A stretch of 62,566 nucleotides of DNA from Metabacillus niabensis (GTDB lineage Bacteria > Bacillota > Bacilli > Bacillales > Bacillaceae): NCBI RefSeq assembly GCF_020524345.1, contig NZ_JAIVLH010000025.1, positions 1 to 62,566 of the forward strand, written 5' to 3'. This document shows, in pieces, positions 60,354 through 62,566 of this stretch. The notes beneath the pieces are model-generated. The model had not been told where the DNA came from, searched no databases, and saw only the letters and a list, made by a program, of their open reading frames with translations. The translations under genes were made by a program, and so were the position numbers. Position 1 is the first letter of the stretch; every line of letters begins with the position of its first letter.

Positions 60354-61376
60354 TTATCTATTAGTTCGAAGAGCCAATAAGCGCTTTAGTTTGTCATCAA
60401 TAAATGTATTATCGGTACTGTTAATTCCACGACCGGCAAAATGACCCCATACTGAGTTGATAGGATGATATTCTGCATTAGGTACAAGCCTAGCCTCATA
60501 TTCGTTATTGTCTGCAGTGCAGAAGAGATCTGTACTCCCTGGCATGATATAAGTAACCGCATCGATGCTTTTGAGTGCCCTATCAAACTCTCCATTAAAC
60601 GTGGGGTTTGCACTAATATCTGCATGTTGTCCTGTCCATAACATAGCTAGTACATTGTGAGGGTCCATACTCATAAAACTTTTTTCCCAAACCCCAACTG
60701 CAAAATCTTCCAATGAGGCAAATCCCAGTTCACGAAAAAGTTCTTCTTTATAGAAGGTCTGCGATAATCCCCATCCTGCATAGACACGGCCAACAGCACG
60801 CATGTCATCAGAAGTCAACTGGTTTAGCTTAGTAGAATCCGAGCCAACTGAGGCTAAGATCGCAGCCTTGAGTCCATCGAGGACTACATACGTTTGCGGC
60901 CAAGTTTTTGCATTTCCGCAGAAAGAGGCAATTCGCTCCACCATATCAGGATAACTTGCTCCCCATTGGAATGATTGGAGACCTCCCATTGACCATCCAA
61001 CTACAAGAGCAATCTTCTGTATGCCGAATTTTTCCGTCACCAGTCGATACTGTAATTGAATGTTGTCATAGATGGTTACTTGTGGAAAATTAGCCTTGTC
61101 GAATGGTGCAGGCGTATTACTTGGCGAAGAAGATAATCCATTCCCTAGCAAATTTGGAATGATAATGAAATATTTCTGTGGATCCAGTGCCATGCCGTTT
61201 CCAATTAACCATTCATTATTAACATGTTTGTCGCTAAAAGCCGTTGGATAAACGATAACATTATCTTTCCTTTCATTTAATTTTCCATATGTCTTATATG
61301 CAAGAAAAGCACTTGGTAACGTCACTCCGGATTGCAAGGTTACATCACCTAAATTAAAAATCTCAAACTCCTCCAT
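60354..61376 (-). CDS. MetX-like alpha/beta hydrolase
   Basis: 340 residues from ATG 61376 behind AAAGGAGTG. It resembles homoserine O-acetyltransferase-like proteins: TLPSAFLAYKTYGKLNERKD, ALVVGWSMGGLQSFQWGASY (serine elbow), IMPGSTDLFCTAD (acid) and SVWGHFAGRG (histidine). MetX markers needed for homoserine transfer are not clear, so it may be a plain hydrolase or acyltransferase. Divergent from a LysR gene. Confidence 0.83.
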   Translation of the reverse strand: MEEFEIFNLGDVTLQSGVTLPSAFLAYKTYGKLNERKDNVIVYPTAFSDKHVNNEWLIGNGMALDPQKYFIIIPNLLGNGLSSSPSNTPAPFDKANFPQVTIYDNIQLQYRLVTEKFGIQKIALVVGWSMGGLQSFQWGASYPDMVERIASFCGNAKTWPQTYVVLDGLKAAILASVGSDSTKLNQLTSDDMRAVGRVYAGWGLSQTFYKEELFRELGFASLEDFAVGVWEKSFMSMDPHNVLAMLWTGQHADISANPTFNGEFDRALKSIDAVTYIMPGSTDLFCTADNNEYEARLVPNAEYHPINSVWGHFAGRGINSTDNTFIDDKLKRLLALRTNR

Positions 61377-61406
61377 TGAGTTGTCACTCCTTTCTAGATG
61401 AAACAC

Positions 61407-61501
61407 ATACATGTAGATGTATTTCTTGTTATTAAGTATAAAGCTGTGCTATTTTCAATAAAAGTGAACAAAATGAAATATAGTTTTCAATAATATTGAA
61501 A
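61407..61501. promoter_or_regulatory. Divergent control region, two palindromes
   Basis: ATACAT-N4-ATGTAT (61407-61422) and TTTCAAT-AAT-ATTGAAA (61485-61501) lie between the MetX-like and LysR genes; both are candidate LysR sites. Confidence 0.5.
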
Positions 61502-61518
61502 GTAAAGGAGGAACCCTG

Positions 61519-62427
61519 ATGGAATTGCGCCAACTGTATACGTTTCAAACAGTTGCAACAACTTTAAATTTCAGTAGAGCTGCTGAAGCATTAAACTAAG
61601 TACCATCCAACGTCACCATGCAAATAAAAGCATTGGAGGAAGAGCTTGATGTTCGTCTCTTTGATCGCTTAGGAAAGCAGCTCGTTCTCACCACTGCGGG
61701 TAAACGTTTTTTAACTCACGTCCACGACATTCTAAACAAATTGGAGGAAGCTCGCAGCGTCCTTCATGACAATGAAATTCTAAGCGGTACCTTAACGATC
61801 TGTGCCAATGAGGTTGTTTGCGCCTATCGCCTTCCAGATGTCTTTAAACTTTTTCGTTCGCGGCATCCGGGAGTTCGTCTTATTTTCCGATCCGTTCCAA
61901 ATCAACAACTCAAACAAACACTCTTTGAGGGAACCTCGGATGTTGCCTTTATACTGGACGAACCGATTCAATCAACTGGACTTGCAACGGAATCATTGAC
62001 GGAAGAAACGTTTCGCTTTTTCGCCGCTCCAGATCACCCACTTGCGAAACAACATGTATTACAGCTTGAAGATTTTCACGGAGAAGTGTTCTTGATTAAC
62101 GAAAAGGGTTGTCCCTATCGAACCATGTTTGATCGAATATTTAAGAAAGGAGACATTGATCGTATTTCGTCTTTAGAGTTCCAAAGTGCCGAAGCCATTA
62201 AACAATGTGCAATTTCGGGAATTGGTATTGCCTTTCTTCCTGAAATAGTGACTAAAGTCGAAGTTGAACGTGGTGAACTTGTTGCTCTTCCTTGGCGAAT
62301 TTCAGACTTGGATGTATATACACAGATGTCATGGCATAAAGACAAGTGGCTTTCACCAATCATATTAGCTTTCATAGAAGCAGCAAGGGAGGTTTGGAAG
62401 ATAGAGGAGAACAATAGATCTAAATAG
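61519..62427 (+). pseudogene. LysR regulator with nonsense codon in HTH
   Basis: ATG 61519 behind AAAGGAGG starts MELRQLYTFQTVATTLNFSR, AAEALN, then TAA at 61597-61599. The same frame continues as VPSNVTMQIKALEEELDVRL, FDRL and on through a complete effector domain to 62427. The expected residue at the stop is Tyr (LNYVPSNVT), so TAT or TAC has become TAA. A GTG just after it or ATG 61618 could restart but would lack the first helices of the DNA-binding domain. Confidence 0.85.
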
Positions 62428-62449
62428 TTTACACTATTTAGATCTATCC

Positions 62450-62480
62450 AGGCTGTCGAGAAACCTCGGCAGCCTATTAT
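62450..62480. terminator. Hairpin after LysR gene
   Basis: AGGCTGTCGAG/CTCGGCAGCCT stem followed by TATTATTTTT. It could be the LysR terminator or the end of an insertion sequence. Confidence 0.6.
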
Positions 62481-62555
62481 TTTTATCTGAATACTTTAAC
62501 TTTTCACCGCGTTAATTTGGTATAATATAGATAACTAATTGGGAGGGTGATATTT

Positions 62556-62566
62556 ATGTTCAATAC
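62556..62566 (+). CDS. Start of a gene cut by the window edge
   Basis: ATG 62556 behind GGGAGGGTGAT, with TATAAT at 62521-62526. Only three codons (MFN) are visible. The nearby hairpin and start MF resemble the left end of IS1182-type elements, but this is a guess. Confidence 0.4.

Overview
The window looks like chromosomal DNA of a low-GC, endospore-forming Bacillaceae (Bacillus sensu lato). The signs are AT-rich DNA, AGGAGG-type ribosome sites with frequent TTG and GTG starts, a Spo0E-type phosphatase gene, a threonyl-tRNA synthetase behind T-box leaders, a BlaI/BlaR1/beta-lactamase locus and an Mhq-type quinone-detoxification operon. There are no rRNA or tRNA genes and no CRISPR array. The species cannot be named from the sequence alone.

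Layout. 0-2 kb: decayed small membrane genes on the minus strand and three tandem single-helix microprotein frames on the plus strand. 2.2-6.7 kb: a truncated EPSP synthase gene divergent from a LysR regulator, then DinB-like, HPP membrane and CGNR zinc-finger genes. 6.9-22.6 kb: an accessory region made mostly of short single-gene minus-strand units (P-loop kinase, nucleotidyltransferase, NUDIX, Clp-N/GNAT fusion, GNAT, DUF402, cysteine hydrolase, hydrolases). Many of these are followed at the 3' end by a copy of one palindromic repeat (family A), always in the same orientation. A frameshifted IS110 element with a candidate bridge RNA, and a second IS110 remnant, lie in this region. 22.7-32.6 kb: a secreted PAP2 phosphatase with beta-strand repeats, a methyltransferase, a lipoprotein, an MFS exporter, a small kinase, a Spo0E-like gene, a diguanylate cyclase and a DUF3189 gene. 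32.6-38.9 kb: blaI-blaR1-bla with recognisable operators, an NhaC antiporter and a glycosyltransferase; a second small repeat (family B) sits at the ends of the last two. 38.9-45.4 kb: a YusW-like lipoprotein, an effector-binding protein, an isolated DnaD/DnaB-type replication pair and a large unknown membrane protein. 45.6-48.4 kb: thrS behind three nearly identical tandem T-box leaders (259-bp period). 48.6-55 kb: a kinase-like protein, GNAT, VOC, nitronate monooxygenase with a divergent LysR gene, a methyltransferase and an SDR. 55.4-60 kb: a six-gene operon for quinone and electrophile detoxification with an MhqR-type operator. 60.3-62.4 kb: a MetX-like hydrolase divergent from a LysR gene with a nonsense codon. 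The right edge may be the start of another insertion sequence.

Two themes stand out. The first is the gene-plus-repeat array: consecutive monocistronic genes, each closed by the same terminator-like palindrome, resembling a cassette array although no integrase is visible. The second is the number of genes broken by one base: in-frame TAA codons in an EPSP synthase gene, a LysR gene and a membrane gene, and single-base frameshifts in GNAT, methyltransferase, DUF3221 and IS110 genes. Either this is a decaying accessory region or the assembly has residual errors; raw reads would tell which.
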